From: an uncultured Lachnospiraceae bacterium
GTDB taxonomy: Bacteria > Bacillota > Clostridia > Lachnospirales > Lachnospiraceae
Direction: 5' to 3'
Length of the DNA stretch: 33,451 bases
NCBI GenBank assembly: GCA_902785635.1
Contig: CACZZH010000056.1
Coordinates: 1-33,451 of the forward strand
Part shown: positions 19,541 through 28,169 of the stretch, in pieces
How positions within the stretch are numbered: position 1 is the stretch's first letter
How the letters are laid out: every line of letters begins with the position of its first letter
Notes under the pieces: model-generated
The model's database searches: none
What the model saw: only the letters and a program-made list of their open reading frames with translations
Told to the model about the DNA's origin: nothing
Position numbers and translations under genes: made by a program

Positions 19541-21451
19541 ATGGAAAAGAAAAGTATTTTTAGCCTGAAAAAGAAAACAGATGTAGTTGTAGTGGGTGCA
19601 GGACATGCAGGATGTGAAGCAGCTCTTGCCTGTGCCAGGCTTGGACTGGATACCGTGCTTTTTACCGTAAGCGTGGAGAGTATAGCTCTTATGCCCTGTA
19701 ATCCCAGCATTGGAGGAAGTTCAAAAGGGCATCTGGTGAGGGAAGTGGATGCACTTGGAGGAGAAATGGGAAAGGCGATCGATAAGACCTTTCTTCAGTC
19801 CCGCATGCTGAATGAATCCAAGGGGCCTGCGGTCCATTCTCTGAGGGCTCAGGCAGATAAAGCCCAGTACAGCAAATATATGAGGGTGACATTGGAAAAC
19901 ACGCCTCATCTTTCGATACGGCAGACGGAGGTAGCGCAGCTTCTGTGTGAAGGCGGCACGATCACGGGGGTCCGCACGGTTTCGGGTGCTCTGTACGAGT
20001 GCCGTGCCTGTATTCTCTGTACGGGTACATATCTGAATGCGCGCTGTATCTACGGAGAAGTCAGTACCTTCACAGGTCCGAACGGACTCATGGCTGCTAC
20101 GCATCTCACGCAGTCCATGCTGGATCTTGGCATTCGTATGAGAAGGTTCAAGACAGGAACACCTGCAAGAATTGATAAAAGAAGTATAGACTTCTCTACG
20201 CTTGAGGAACAGAAAGGCGATGAGCGAGTTGTTCCGTTTTCCTTTGAAACAGACCCGGACAGCGTACAGATACCGCAGATGTCCTGTTACCTTACCTATA
20301 CCACGGAGAGGACCCACGAGATCATCCGGGAAAATCTGGATCGCTCTCCCCTCTTTTCCGGGATGATCGAAGGAACCGGTCCGAGATACTGTCCTTCCAT
20401 AGAGGATAAAGTCGTCCGTTTTCCTGATCGGAACAGACATCAGGTATTTCTGGAGCCGGAGGGACGCGACATCAATGAGATCTATATCGGTGGAATGTCC
20501 AGTTCTCTGCCGGAGGATGTTCAGGAAAAAATGTACCGTTCTGTGATCGGTCTGGAAAATGCGCATATTGTGAAAAATGCATATGCCATAGAATATGACT
20601 GTATTGATGCGACACAGCTGAAACCGTCTCTGGAGTTCCGAAATATCCGGGGTCTGTTCTCCGGAGGCCAGCTGAACGGGAGTTCCGGTTATGAGGAAGC
20701 GGCAGCTCAGGGACTTGTGGCCGGAATCAATGCCGCACGTTATATAACCGGACAGGATCCTTTTATCCTTGATCGTTCAGAAGGATATATCGGGGTGCTG
20801 ATCGATGATCTGGTGACGAAAGAGACACAGGAACCATATCGGATGATGACATCCCGGGCGGAATACCGTCTCCTGTTGAGACAGGACAATGCGGATCTGC
20901 GATTGACAGAAAAAGGATATCAGATCGGACTTATTGATAAAAATAGATATGAAAAATTCTGTAAAAAGCGGGAGCTGATCGAAAAGGAAATATTCCGTGT
21001 ACAGAACCTTCCGATCGGAGCGAATGCTCATGTACAGGCATTCCTGGAAGACCACGGAAGCACCGCTTTGAAGACGTCTGTCACTTTGGCGGAACTGATC
21101 CGAAGGCCGGAACTGGACTACACTGTGCTGAAGGAATTGGATCCGGACCGCGGAACTATTCCTGAGGATGTGGCGGAACAGGTAAACATATCGATAAAAT
21201 ACGATGGGTATATACGCCGTCAGCTTCAACAGGTAAAGCAGTTTTTGCGTTTGGAAGAAAAAAAGATCCCGTCGGATATTGATTATGAAAAGGTCAACAG
21301 CCTTCGAATCGAGGCAAGGCAGAAACTGTCAAAGATACGGCCTGTCAGTATCGGGCAGGCTTCAAGAATCTCCGGTGTATCTCCGGCAGATATTTCGGTA
21401 CTTCTGGTATATCTGGAGAGTCATAGAAAAGCAATAAATGATAAGGAGTGA
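19541..21451 (+). CDS. mnmG: tRNA uridine-5-carboxymethylaminomethyl enzyme MnmG
   Basis: FAD-dependent partner of MnmE (GidA), 636 aa, full length. The N-terminal dinucleotide-binding motif [19 protein letters not shown] lies at residues 17-35. It is followed by [24 protein letters not shown], the TGTYLNA segment, the [11 protein letters not shown] motif and the C-terminal GidA-associated domain ([26 protein letters not shown]). It is separated from mnmE by 16 nt and from rsmG by 3 nt, indicating one operon. Confidence 0.98.
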   Translation: MEKKSIFSLKKKTDVVVVGAGHAGCEAALACARLGLDTVLFTVSVESIALMPCNPSIGGSSKGHLVREVDALGGEMGKAIDKTFLQSRMLNESKGPAVHSLRAQADKAQYSKYMRVTLENTPHLSIRQTEVAQLLCEGGTITGVRTVSGALYECRACILCTGTYLNARCIYGEVSTFTGPNGLMAATHLTQSMLDLGIRMRRFKTGTPARIDKRSIDFSTLEEQKGDERVVPFSFETDPDSVQIPQMSCYLTYTTERTHEIIRENLDRSPLFSGMIEGTGPRYCPSIEDKVVRFPDRNRHQVFLEPEGRDINEIYIGGMSSSLPEDVQEKMYRSVIGLENAHIVKNAYAIEYDCIDATQLKPSLEFRNIRGLFSGGQLNGSSGYEEAAAQGLVAGINAARYITGQDPFILDRSEGYIGVLIDDLVTKETQEPYRMMTSRAEYRLLLRQDNADLRLTEKGYQIGLIDKNRYEKFCKKRELIEKEIFRVQNLPIGANAHVQAFLEDHGSTALKTSVTLAELIRRPELDYTVLKELDPDRGTIPEDVAEQVNISIKYDGYIRRQLQQVKQFLRLEEKKIPSDIDYEKVNSLRIEARQKLSKIRPVSIGQASRISGVSPADISVLLVYLESHRKAINDKE

Positions 21452-21454
21452 TTT

Positions 21455-22192
21455 ATGGCAGATATAGATACTTCAGCACAGCAGGTGGAAAAGCTCCGGG
21501 AGACACTGGAGAGGCTTCCTCTGGAGATCAATGATGAGATGTGTGAAAAACTGCTGCTCTTCTACTCCATGCTGATCGAAAAGAATAAGGTAATGAATCT
21601 TACAGCAATCACACAATATGAAGAGGTTCTGGAGAAGCATTTTCTGGACTCTCTTTCTCTGATCAATGTGTGTGATCCGACCGGAAAGCGAATCCTTGAC
21701 CTGGGAACAGGAGCCGGCTTTCCGGGAATTCCGCTAAAGATCGTGTTTCCTGATACGGAAATGGTTCTGGCTGATTCTCTGCAGAAACGGCTGCGCTTTC
21801 TGGATGAGGTGATCGAAAGCTGTGAGTTAAATAAGATCCGGACTGTGCATGGCAGGGCAGAAGATCTTGGAAAAGCAGGTTCTGAACTGAGAGAAAGCTT
21901 TGATTTATGTGTATCACGGGCTGTAGCTAATCTATCTTCTCTTTGTGAGTACTGTCTTCCTTTTGTAAAGACAGGAGGATGCTTTGCAGCATATAAATCC
22001 GGGGGTGCAGATGAAGAGATCGATCAGGCGAAAAAAGCGATTCACATTCTTGGAGGAAAACTGGAAAATAATTATTCCTTTACTCTTCCGGGTACCGATA
22101 TGGGGAGAACGCTGATTCTTATAAGGAAGATCCGGAACACACCCCGAATTTATCCGAGAAAAGCAGGGCTGCCCGGAAAGCAGCCCCTGTGA
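21455..22192 (+). CDS. rsmG: 16S rRNA (guanine-527-N7)-methyltransferase RsmG
   Basis: SAM-dependent methyltransferase (GidB), 245 aa. The SAM-binding motif ILDLGTGAGFPGIPLKIVFP is near residue 75, with KNKVMNLTAI and HFLDSL ahead of it and VSRAVANLSSL later, all typical. It starts 3 nt after the mnmG stop with AAGGAGTG as ribosome site. The end of the gene overlaps a hairpin that may terminate the converging hydrolase transcript. Confidence 0.96.
   Translation: MADIDTSAQQVEKLRETLERLPLEINDEMCEKLLLFYSMLIEKNKVMNLTAITQYEEVLEKHFLDSLSLINVCDPTGKRILDLGTGAGFPGIPLKIVFPDTEMVLADSLQKRLRFLDEVIESCELNKIRTVHGRAEDLGKAGSELRESFDLCVSRAVANLSSLCEYCLPFVKTGGCFAAYKSGGADEEIDQAKKAIHILGGKLENNYSFTLPGTDMGRTLILIRKIRNTPRIYPRKAGLPGKQPL
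22158..22189 (-). terminator. Possible terminator for the minus-strand hydrolase gene
   Basis: On the minus strand, CAGGGGCTGC / GCAGCCCTG forms a stem with one bulge around TTTCCGG and is followed by CTTTTCT. It lies inside the 3' end of rsmG and 40-70 nt after the hydrolase stop. The U tract is short. Confidence 0.5.
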
Positions 22193-22229
22193 AGAAACAA
22201 GTTTGGAAGGTTTGCTGTTGCACTTATCT

Positions 22230-23165
22230 TTATAAATAGGAAGCAACAGATTTCGGATCTTCCAGCTGTGGGATCCATTTGGTCTTTGGAATTTCAAAAA
22301 TGCTGACATTCGAATTAAGCTTTGCATAGGAATCAGCATTCTCACTGCCACTCTCCGTTTTCTCTCCGTAGAGAATTGTGATCGGGAGTTTCAGTGAGGC
22401 AAAGGCTTTTGAAATATCCCAGGAAAGGTAGCCGCCGTTAAGACTTGCAAGAAAATACCGGCCTTTTCCGTTATCCTTATGAGAGGATTCATAAAGCGCA
22501 TCCATTGTGGATTGCTGTACAAGAAAAGGATTAAAGAAGTATTCTTCTTTTAAACGGTAGTCCATATTGGATCGATTGGAAACGATATTATATATGGTCG
22601 TACCAATAACAGGGAGACAAAGAAGAAAGCGAAGAGCTTTCGCGTTTTCAATCAATCCGGATTTTAATGACTTTAAAGAAACAGGGTTGATCATGGTGAT
22701 CTTTTTAAAGAGTGACGGATCAACTTGTGCTGCAATAACTGCGAAAGAGCCGGAAAGACCGGTAGCACAAATATGTACCGGTTCTCCGATTACATTTCGG
22801 ATAAAGTCATTGATCATGAGGACCATAAGATAATTCGTGTATTGAATCGGCTGCTTCTCCGACCTGCCGCATCCCGGAAGGTCAATGGTGAAAATTTTGT
22901 ATTTTTTGTTTAATTCCCTTGAAACATGAAACCATTCAAAAGACGAGTCCGAATAGGAAGCATTATGAATCAAAAGAAGGGGATCCTCTCCTCTCCCACT
23001 GACCTCATAATAGATCTTCCCAAAACGGTTATCGTAATATCTTCCTTTGTCGCTGCGAAGAATTCCCTTTTCAGCTTTAAGAAAAATACAATGATTGATA
23101 AAAGTCAGTCCACCGGCAATGGCAGTATTCAAAAAGAATAATCTCTTAATTGTACTTTTAGACAT
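22230..23165 (-). CDS. Membrane-anchored alpha/beta-hydrolase-like protein, catalytic triad incomplete
   Basis: A 311-aa alpha/beta hydrolase fold protein with an N-terminal hydrophobic anchor (about residues 9-28). Fold landmarks: LLLIHNASYSDSSFEW, the strand IFTIDLPGCGRS, and a nucleophile elbow TGLSGS with Ser138 (last Gly of GxSxG replaced by Ser). The usual acid-loop Asp (ILYGEKTES) is not evident. The usual catalytic His before PQLE-P is replaced: the segment reads PKTKWIPQLEDP. It is therefore probably non-catalytic or divergent. ATG at 23165 is preferred over an upstream in-frame start at 23288, because AAAGGA lies 7 nt before it. It is transcribed against rsmG and the following coiled-coil gene. 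Confidence 0.8.
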   Translation of the reverse strand: MSKSTIKRLFFLNTAIAGGLTFINHCIFLKAEKGILRSDKGRYYDNRFGKIYYEVSGRGEDPLLLIHNASYSDSSFEWFHVSRELNKKYKIFTIDLPGCGRSEKQPIQYTNYLMVLMINDFIRNVIGEPVHICATGLSGSFAVIAAQVDPSLFKKITMINPVSLKSLKSGLIENAKALRFLLCLPVIGTTIYNIVSNRSNMDYRLKEEYFFNPFLVQQSTMDALYESSHKDNGKGRYFLASLNGGYLSWDISKAFASLKLPITILYGEKTESGSENADSYAKLNSNVSIFEIPKTKWIPQLEDPKSVASYL

Positions 23166-23326
23166 TTCGAATCCTTTTGTATAGTATAATAAAAGACAGA
23201 CAATAACGAATGAGTTTTTATGGGTATATGGAAAAACGCATACACTGCATTTCTCTGATAGTATATCGAATATTCGTTCAGGTGTCAAAAGATAGATCCC
23301 GGAAAATGTTTTGATGGAGAAACGTT
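23166..23326. other. Divergent intergenic region, hydrolase / coiled-coil gene
   Basis: No gene. AT-rich, with a TATACTATAC stretch on the minus strand near 23180 that may hold the hydrolase -10, but no convincing -35 was found. GGAG lies 9-12 nt before the coiled-coil gene start at 23327. Confidence 0.35.
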
Positions 23327-23857
23327 ATGTTAGATGAATTTATTCTGGAACAGTTAGATCGTATTGAAGATGAGTATTTGGAACTGAATCAAAAACTTGC
23401 AGATCTGACAGAACAGGAAAAGGCAGAACAGGTTCAGTTAAATAAATATCTGGATGCAGATGATCTTGGTTTGGAGTTGTTTTCTCCAAGGTCTAATGCG
23501 GGTCCAATCAAAGAAAAGGTTTCTGAGATTCAGAAACATTTGGAAGAACTCCGAATCCTGCAGATCGAAACTACGGATAGGATCGCAAGGAACCGGGAAA
23601 AAGAAGAAAAATATCAGCAAATGCTGAATGAAGCACGAATGGCGGACATTTCAGATGAAAGATCAGTTTCTGACAACCTGAAAGAAGAAAAAGAAAAGGA
23701 AAAAATAAAAACCCAGGTAGAAGATCTGAAGGAAATTCTTGAAAGGGTTGAAAAATGCATTAATCTTGTCAATCATGACCGGTCAAAATGCAAAAGCGAG
23801 TTAAAAAATCTGAGATATTATCTAAAAGCGCTGATTGCGAATGATTCTGAAAAATGA
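23327..23857 (+). CDS. Coiled-coil protein of unknown function next to parS
   Basis: A 176-aa, very charged protein predicted to be almost wholly alpha-helical coiled coil: heptad-rich stretches at about residues 5-45, 60-105 and 120-165. A short non-helical LELFSPRSNAG lies near residue 50. No membrane segment or signal peptide. The pattern (short SPR-containing break, then long paired helices) loosely recalls the DegS-type sensor coiled coil without a kinase domain; this is a weak resemblance, not an assignment. It ends 9 nt before the first parS and reads in the same direction as parAB, so a chromosome-partition accessory role is possible. Confidence 0.7.
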   Translation: MLDEFILEQLDRIEDEYLELNQKLADLTEQEKAEQVQLNKYLDADDLGLELFSPRSNAGPIKEKVSEIQKHLEELRILQIETTDRIARNREKEEKYQQMLNEARMADISDERSVSDNLKEEKEKEKIKTQVEDLKEILERVEKCINLVNHDRSKCKSELKNLRYYLKALIANDSEK

Positions 23858-23865
23858 ATTTAAAA

Positions 23866-23881
23866 TGTTTCACGTGAAACA
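23866..23881. other. parS site 1
   Basis: The perfect 16-bp palindrome TGTTTCACGTGAAACA, identical to the Bacillus parS consensus, 9 nt after the coiled-coil gene stop. Binding site for ParB/Spo0J encoded at 25156. Confidence 0.96.
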
Positions 23882-23923
23882 TTTTGCGGGAATGAGGAAT
23901 AATCAAAGTTCCTGCAAAGAAAA

Positions 23924-23939
23924 TGTTTCACGTGAAACA
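23924..23939. other. parS site 2
   Basis: A second perfect TGTTTCACGTGAAACA, centre-to-centre 58 bp from the first. The paired sites form the ParB-nucleation centre beside oriC. Confidence 0.96.
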
Positions 23940-23993
23940 TTTTTCTTTGGAAATCATTATTTATAATAGAAATCTAAGACCAGTTGTGATAAG

Positions 23994-24330
23994 ATATCAT
24001 ATCGGAAGCGGCGAAGCCGCTGTTTCCCAAAGGGAACCGATATGATAACAAGCAAAATTGCTGAAAGCAATTTCGCGAGTCTATTATCAGGAAGCGAAAG
24101 CTTCGCAAAAGATAAGACATCGGAAGCGGCGAAGCCGCTGTTTCCCAAAGGGAACCGATATACAACAGAAAATCAGGATTTTCTGTTGTCATATGATAAC
24201 AAGCAAAATTGCTGAAAGCAATTTCGCGAGTCTATTATCAGGAAGCGAAAGCTTCGCAAAAGATAAGGTATCGGAAGCGGCAGCTTCGCAAAAGATAAGA
24301 CATCGGAAGCGGCAGTTTCTTATAAAAAAT
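23994..24330. repeat. Nested palindromic repeat block between parS and parA
   Basis: Two module types alternate. Module A (24001-24042, 24119-24161) has an outer ATCGG/CCGAT stem enclosing AGCGGC-GAA-GCCGCT and TTCCC-AAA-GGGAA hairpins. Module B (24044-24116, 24195-24267) contains AAATTGCT-GAA-AGCAATTT and GAAGC-GAAA-GCTTC hairpins plus GATAA/TTATC ends. A 12-bp inverted repeat ACAACAGAAAAT/ATTTTCTGTTGT lies at about 24162-24189. Two truncated A/B pieces follow up to 24330. No credible gene is present. It would form the parA 5' leader if transcribed. Confidence 0.85.
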
Positions 24331-24357
24331 GAATCTGGCTGAGAGGAAGTGTACCAG

Positions 24358-25131
24358 TTGGGAAAAACCATTGTAATAGCCAACCAGAAAGGCGGGGTTG
24401 GAAAAACTACTACAGCTGTGAATCTTTCTGCAGCATTGGCAGCTGCAGGTAAAAGACCTTTGTTGATCGATATGGATCCTCAGGCAAATGCCAGCAGTGG
24501 ATTTGGCATCAGCCGGGATGATATCAATAACAGTTCTTATGAATTGCTTCTCGGAGAAGCGGACGCTGATGATTGTATTTTAAAAAATGTGTATAAAAAG
24601 CTTTGTGTAATACCATCGGACATGAATCTTGCAGCCGCAGAGATCGAATTAACGGGTATAGACCGTAAGGAGTATCTTCTGAGAGATGCGATCGGTAATG
24701 TTAAGAGTAAATATGATTATATTCTGATCGATTGTCCGCCATCCCTGAATATTCTTACGATCAATTCCATGTGTGCCGCTGATTCGATCCTTATACCGAT
24801 CCAATGTGAGTATTACGCGCTCGAAGGATTGTCACAGCTGCTTCATACCATTGATCTGGTGACAGAACGATTAAATACGCAGCTCCAGGTAGAAGGTGTG
24901 GTGTTCACTATGTTCGACGGCCGGACAAATCTTTCACAGCAGGTCGTGCAGAATGTTAAGGAGAACCTGAAGCTTCATATATACAAAAGCATGATACCAA
25001 GAAACGTTCGATTAGCAGAAGCTCCCAGCTTTGGAATGCCGATCATGGAATATGATGCACGTTCAACAGGTGCAGAGGCATATATGAAACTGGCAAAGGA
25101 GGTCATGAAAACTGCGAAGAACCGGAAATAA
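24358..25131 (+). CDS. parA: Chromosome-partitioning ATPase ParA/Soj
   Basis: Deviant Walker ATPase, 257 aa from TTG at 24358 (or 260 aa from GTG at 24349). Motif KGGVGKTTTAVNL near the N-terminus, Walker A' region DMDPQANASSGFG, and DYILIDCPPSLN at about residue 120. TTG is preferred because homologues begin MG(K/R)-IAIANQKGG and GAGAGG is 11 nt upstream; it is only 2 nt from the GTG. parB follows after 24 nt. Acts with ParB-parS on origin segregation and DnaA control (family knowledge). Confidence 0.96.
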   Translation: MGKTIVIANQKGGVGKTTTAVNLSAALAAAGKRPLLIDMDPQANASSGFGISRDDINNSSYELLLGEADADDCILKNVYKKLCVIPSDMNLAAAEIELTGIDRKEYLLRDAIGNVKSKYDYILIDCPPSLNILTINSMCAADSILIPIQCEYYALEGLSQLLHTIDLVTERLNTQLQVEGVVFTMFDGRTNLSQQVVQNVKENLKLHIYKSMIPRNVRLAEAPSFGMPIMEYDARSTGAEAYMKLAKEVMKTAKNRK

Positions 25132-25155
25132 CGAAAAATCAATCAGGAGGATATA

Positions 25156-26178
25156 ATGGCTGTCAGAAAAGGGTTGGGAAGAGGACTGGACAGTATGTTT
25201 CCCAAATATACGCAGACAGATGAAACAGCCGGATCGAATGACGCTGCAAAGGAAAAGGAAAAAGGCAGACGCAAAAAGACAGAGCAGAAAACAGATGTGG
25301 TCTCCTCTGTAAGAAAACCAGCAAAAGCTCCGTCCGATGATCGCAGTCGGAAGGAAGCAGATGCCCAAAGCGGACCGGTCATGGTAAAGATCTCCAGAGT
25401 TGAGCCGAACCGGAATCAACCGAGAACAAATTTTAATGAAGATGCTTTGCTTGAACTGGCGGAGTCCATAAAGCAGGTTGGAATCATTCAGCCGATCGTA
25501 GTCCAGAAAAGGGAAGATTACTTTGAGATCATAGCCGGAGAGCGACGATGGCGTGCTGCCAGAATGGCAGGACTCAAAGAAGTTCCGGTTGTGATCAAAG
25601 AATTGACGGATAAAGAGATTCTTGAACTTTCTCTGATCGAAAATATTCAGAGAGAGGATCTGAATCCGATTGAGGAAGCAAAAGCCTATAAAAAATTACT
25701 GGAGGAATTCGATCTGACACAGGATGAGCTTGCGGAGCGTGTTTCAAAAAGCCGTACAGCTATTACGAACACGATGCGTCTTTTGAAACTGACTGACAAG
25801 GTTCAGGAGATGCTGATCACGGATATGATCTCGGCAGGACATGCCAGGGCCTTGATTGCCCTGGAAGATCCGGAGCAGCAGCTGATCGCCGCAAACAGGG
25901 TATTTGATGAAAAACTCAGTGTCCGGGACACGGAGAAGATGGTGAAAGCACTTCTTCATCCGCCGGCACCGAAGAAAGAGAAAAAGAAACCGGATGAAGC
26001 GCTGGAACTGATCTATCATGATATGGAGGACCGCCTTCGCGCTGTGCTGGGGACAAAGGTAACTGTCAACTACAGCTCAAGTGAAAAGGGGAAGCTTGAG
26101 ATCGAATATTATTCCAGTGAAGAACTGGAAAGAATTTACGATCTGATCCGGTTTGGAACCGGACAGAATGCAAATTAA
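25156..26178 (+). CDS. parB: Chromosome-partitioning protein ParB/Spo0J
   Basis: CTPase and DNA-binding protein that loads at parS; 340 aa. MAVRKGLGRGLDSMF at the start is typical of the ParA-interacting N-terminus. An extra Lys/Glu-rich linker spans about residues 25-75. The CTP-binding/ParB core follows (NRNQPRTNFNEDALLELAESI, IIAGERRWRAARMAGL, ENIQREDLNPIEEA). The helix-turn-helix is at TQDELAERVSKSRTAITNTMRLLKL and the dimerisation domain is C-terminal. Strong AGGAGGA ribosome site. Two parS sites lie about 1.2 kb upstream. Confidence 0.97.
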   Translation: MAVRKGLGRGLDSMFPKYTQTDETAGSNDAAKEKEKGRRKKTEQKTDVVSSVRKPAKAPSDDRSRKEADAQSGPVMVKISRVEPNRNQPRTNFNEDALLELAESIKQVGIIQPIVVQKREDYFEIIAGERRWRAARMAGLKEVPVVIKELTDKEILELSLIENIQREDLNPIEEAKAYKKLLEEFDLTQDELAERVSKSRTAITNTMRLLKLTDKVQEMLITDMISAGHARALIALEDPEQQLIAANRVFDEKLSVRDTEKMVKALLHPPAPKKEKKKPDEALELIYHDMEDRLRAVLGTKVTVNYSSSEKGKLEIEYYSSEELERIYDLIRFGTGQNAN

Positions 26179-26193
26179 GGGGTGAGTATAAGA

Positions 26194-26709
26194 ATGGAAA
26201 GCAGTATATTGAATTCTCTGGGACTCGACCCTGGTATCATATTGGTTCTGATGATGATACTAATGGTATTTGTCCTGCTGTACCTGGTGCGGGTATCAAT
26301 GAAGCTGACGCGTTTCCTGAAAAGGTATCGTATCTTTATGAGGGGGAAGGATGCGGTATCTCTGGAAAAAGCGTTCGCCCAGAAATTTCTGGAAGTCGAT
26401 AAACTTATGGAGCTCTCCAAAAACCAGGCTCTTGAGATCGGCAGAATAAAGGATGTTCTTACCAGAACGACGAATAAGATCGGCATCGTGAAATATGATG
26501 CGTTTCCCGATGTGGGAGGAAAGCTGAGTTTCGCACTTGCGATGCTGGATGAAAGCAATTCGGGATTTGTGCTGAATGCGATTCACAGCAGGGAAGGCTG
26601 TTATACCTATGTGAAAGAGATCGTTAAAGGAGAATCCTATATCGTTCTTGGGCAGGAGGAAAAAGATGCACTTCGCCAGGCTGTGAATTATTTCGGGGAT
26701 CTTGGTTAA
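26194..26709 (+). CDS. DUF4446 family membrane-anchored protein
   Basis: A 171-aa protein with one N-terminal membrane segment (about residues 12-34, DPGIILVLMMILMVFVLLYL), a helical middle and the DUF4446 hallmark VKYDAFPDVGGKLSFALAMLD. The family commonly follows parB in Firmicutes; function unknown. ATG at 26194 with GGGGTGAG 6-9 nt upstream is chosen over a GTG at 26182 inside that ribosome site. It begins 15 nt after parB. Confidence 0.88.
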   Translation: MESSILNSLGLDPGIILVLMMILMVFVLLYLVRVSMKLTRFLKRYRIFMRGKDAVSLEKAFAQKFLEVDKLMELSKNQALEIGRIKDVLTRTTNKIGIVKYDAFPDVGGKLSFALAMLDESNSGFVLNAIHSREGCYTYVKEIVKGESYIVLGQEEKDALRQAVNYFGDLG

Positions 26710-26739
26710 GTCCCGCAGACAGACAAAAAATGTAAAAGA

Positions 26740-26770
26740 CAAGACTTACCGGCCTTAACTGTGAGTCTTG
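26740..26770 (+). promoter_or_regulatory. Hairpin in the serS upstream region
   Basis: CAAGACTTA / TGAGTCTTG forms a 9-bp stem with one G-U pair around a 13-nt loop. No U tract follows, so it is not a standard terminator. No T-box features fit in the 115-nt gap. Confidence 0.45.
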
Positions 26771-26824
26771 TGCAATGAAGAATAAAAAGAAAATAAAAAG
26801 AATATACAGAACAGGAGATAAACA

Positions 26825-28147
26825 ATGCTTGATATAAAATTCTTAAGAGAAAATCCGGATGTCGTTAAAGAGAATATCAAAAAGAAATTTCAGGATCATA
26901 AGCTTCCTCTGGTCGATCAGGTGATCAGCCTGGATGCACAGCGCAGAGATATCATTCAGGAGACGGAAGCCATCAAAGCAGCAAATAATAAGCTCTCAAA
27001 GGCGAACGGACCACTCTTTGGAAAGCTTAAAAAATGTGCAGACGACGCGGAACGCGCGGAGATCGAAAAGGTGATCGAAGAAAATAAGGAGAAGGTACGG
27101 ATCAATGATGAGCGTGAAAAGGCTCTCGACACAGATCTGGCTGAACTCGACAGGAAGATTCGTGAGATCATGTATGTGATCCCGAATATCATCGATCCTT
27201 CTGTACCTATCGGAAAAGACGACAGTCAGAACGTGGAGATCGAAAAGTTTGGTGAGCCAGCAGTACCGGACTTCGAGATTCCTTATCACACAGAGATCAT
27301 GAAATGGTATGACGGCATCGATCTGGATACTGCAGTGGATAAAGTAGCCGGAAACGGTTTCTATTATCTGATGGGTGATATTGCCAGACTGCATTCTTCA
27401 ATTCTTGCCTATGCCCGTGATTTCATGATCGGAAGAGGATTTACCTACTGCATTCCGCCGTTCATGATCCGAAGCGCAGTTGTCGACGGAGTTATGAGCT
27501 TTGCAGAGATGGATGCCATGATGTATAAGATCGAGGGAGAAGATCTGTACCTGATCGGAACTTCAGAGCATTCCATGATCGGTAAATTCCGCGACACATT
27601 AAACGATGAGGAAAAGCTTCCGTATACATTGACCAGCTATTCTCCCTGTTTCCGTAAGGAGAAAGGTGCTCATGGCATCGAAGAGCGCGGTGTGTACCGG
27701 ATCCATCAGTTTGAAAAGCAGGAAATGATCGTAGTATGCAAGCCGGAAGACAGCCCAATGTGGTTTGACCGTCTCTGGCAGAACACGGTAGATTTCTTCC
27801 GTACACTGGATATCCCTGTCCGCACGCTGGAGTGCTGCTCCGGTGATCTGGCAGATCTGAAAGTGAAATCCCTGGATGTGGAAGCCTGGTCTCCGAGACA
27901 GAAAAAGTATTTCGAAGTCGGAAGCTGCTCCAATCTTGGAGATGCACAGGCAAGAAGACTCGGAATCCGCGTAAAGGGGAAGGACGGAAGAAAATATCTG
28001 GCTCATACGCTGAATAATACGGTCGTTGCTCCGCCTCGTATGCTGATCGCTTTCCTGGAGAACAACCTGAATGCTGACGGAAGCGTGAATATTCCGAAGG
28101 CACTGCAGCCTTACATGGGCGGACAGGAAAAGATCGAGAAGAAATAA
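26825..28147 (+). CDS. serS: Seryl-tRNA synthetase
   Basis: Class II aminoacyl-tRNA synthetase, 440 aa. The N-terminal tRNA-binding coiled coil occupies about residues 30-105. Motif 2 is seen at YSPCFRKEKGAHGIEERGVYRIHQFEK. Motif 3 corresponds to LAHTLNNTVVAPPRMLIAFLEN near the C-terminus. It begins MLDIKFLRENPDVVKENIKK as in relatives, with AGGAGAT upstream. Sequence features such as VIPNIIDPSVPIGKDDSQN are typical of bacterial SerS. Confidence 0.97.
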   Translation: MLDIKFLRENPDVVKENIKKKFQDHKLPLVDQVISLDAQRRDIIQETEAIKAANNKLSKANGPLFGKLKKCADDAERAEIEKVIEENKEKVRINDEREKALDTDLAELDRKIREIMYVIPNIIDPSVPIGKDDSQNVEIEKFGEPAVPDFEIPYHTEIMKWYDGIDLDTAVDKVAGNGFYYLMGDIARLHSSILAYARDFMIGRGFTYCIPPFMIRSAVVDGVMSFAEMDAMMYKIEGEDLYLIGTSEHSMIGKFRDTLNDEEKLPYTLTSYSPCFRKEKGAHGIEERGVYRIHQFEKQEMIVVCKPEDSPMWFDRLWQNTVDFFRTLDIPVRTLECCSGDLADLKVKSLDVEAWSPRQKKYFEVGSCSNLGDAQARRLGIRVKGKDGRKYLAHTLNNTVVAPPRMLIAFLENNLNADGSVNIPKALQPYMGGQEKIEKK

Positions 28148-28169
28148 GATGCGCAGGAGGTGAGATACT

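Noticed and set aside
26710..26824. T-box riboswitch before serS
   Set aside because: The gap is only 115 nt, and neither the T-box sequence nor an antiterminator/terminator pair is visible.
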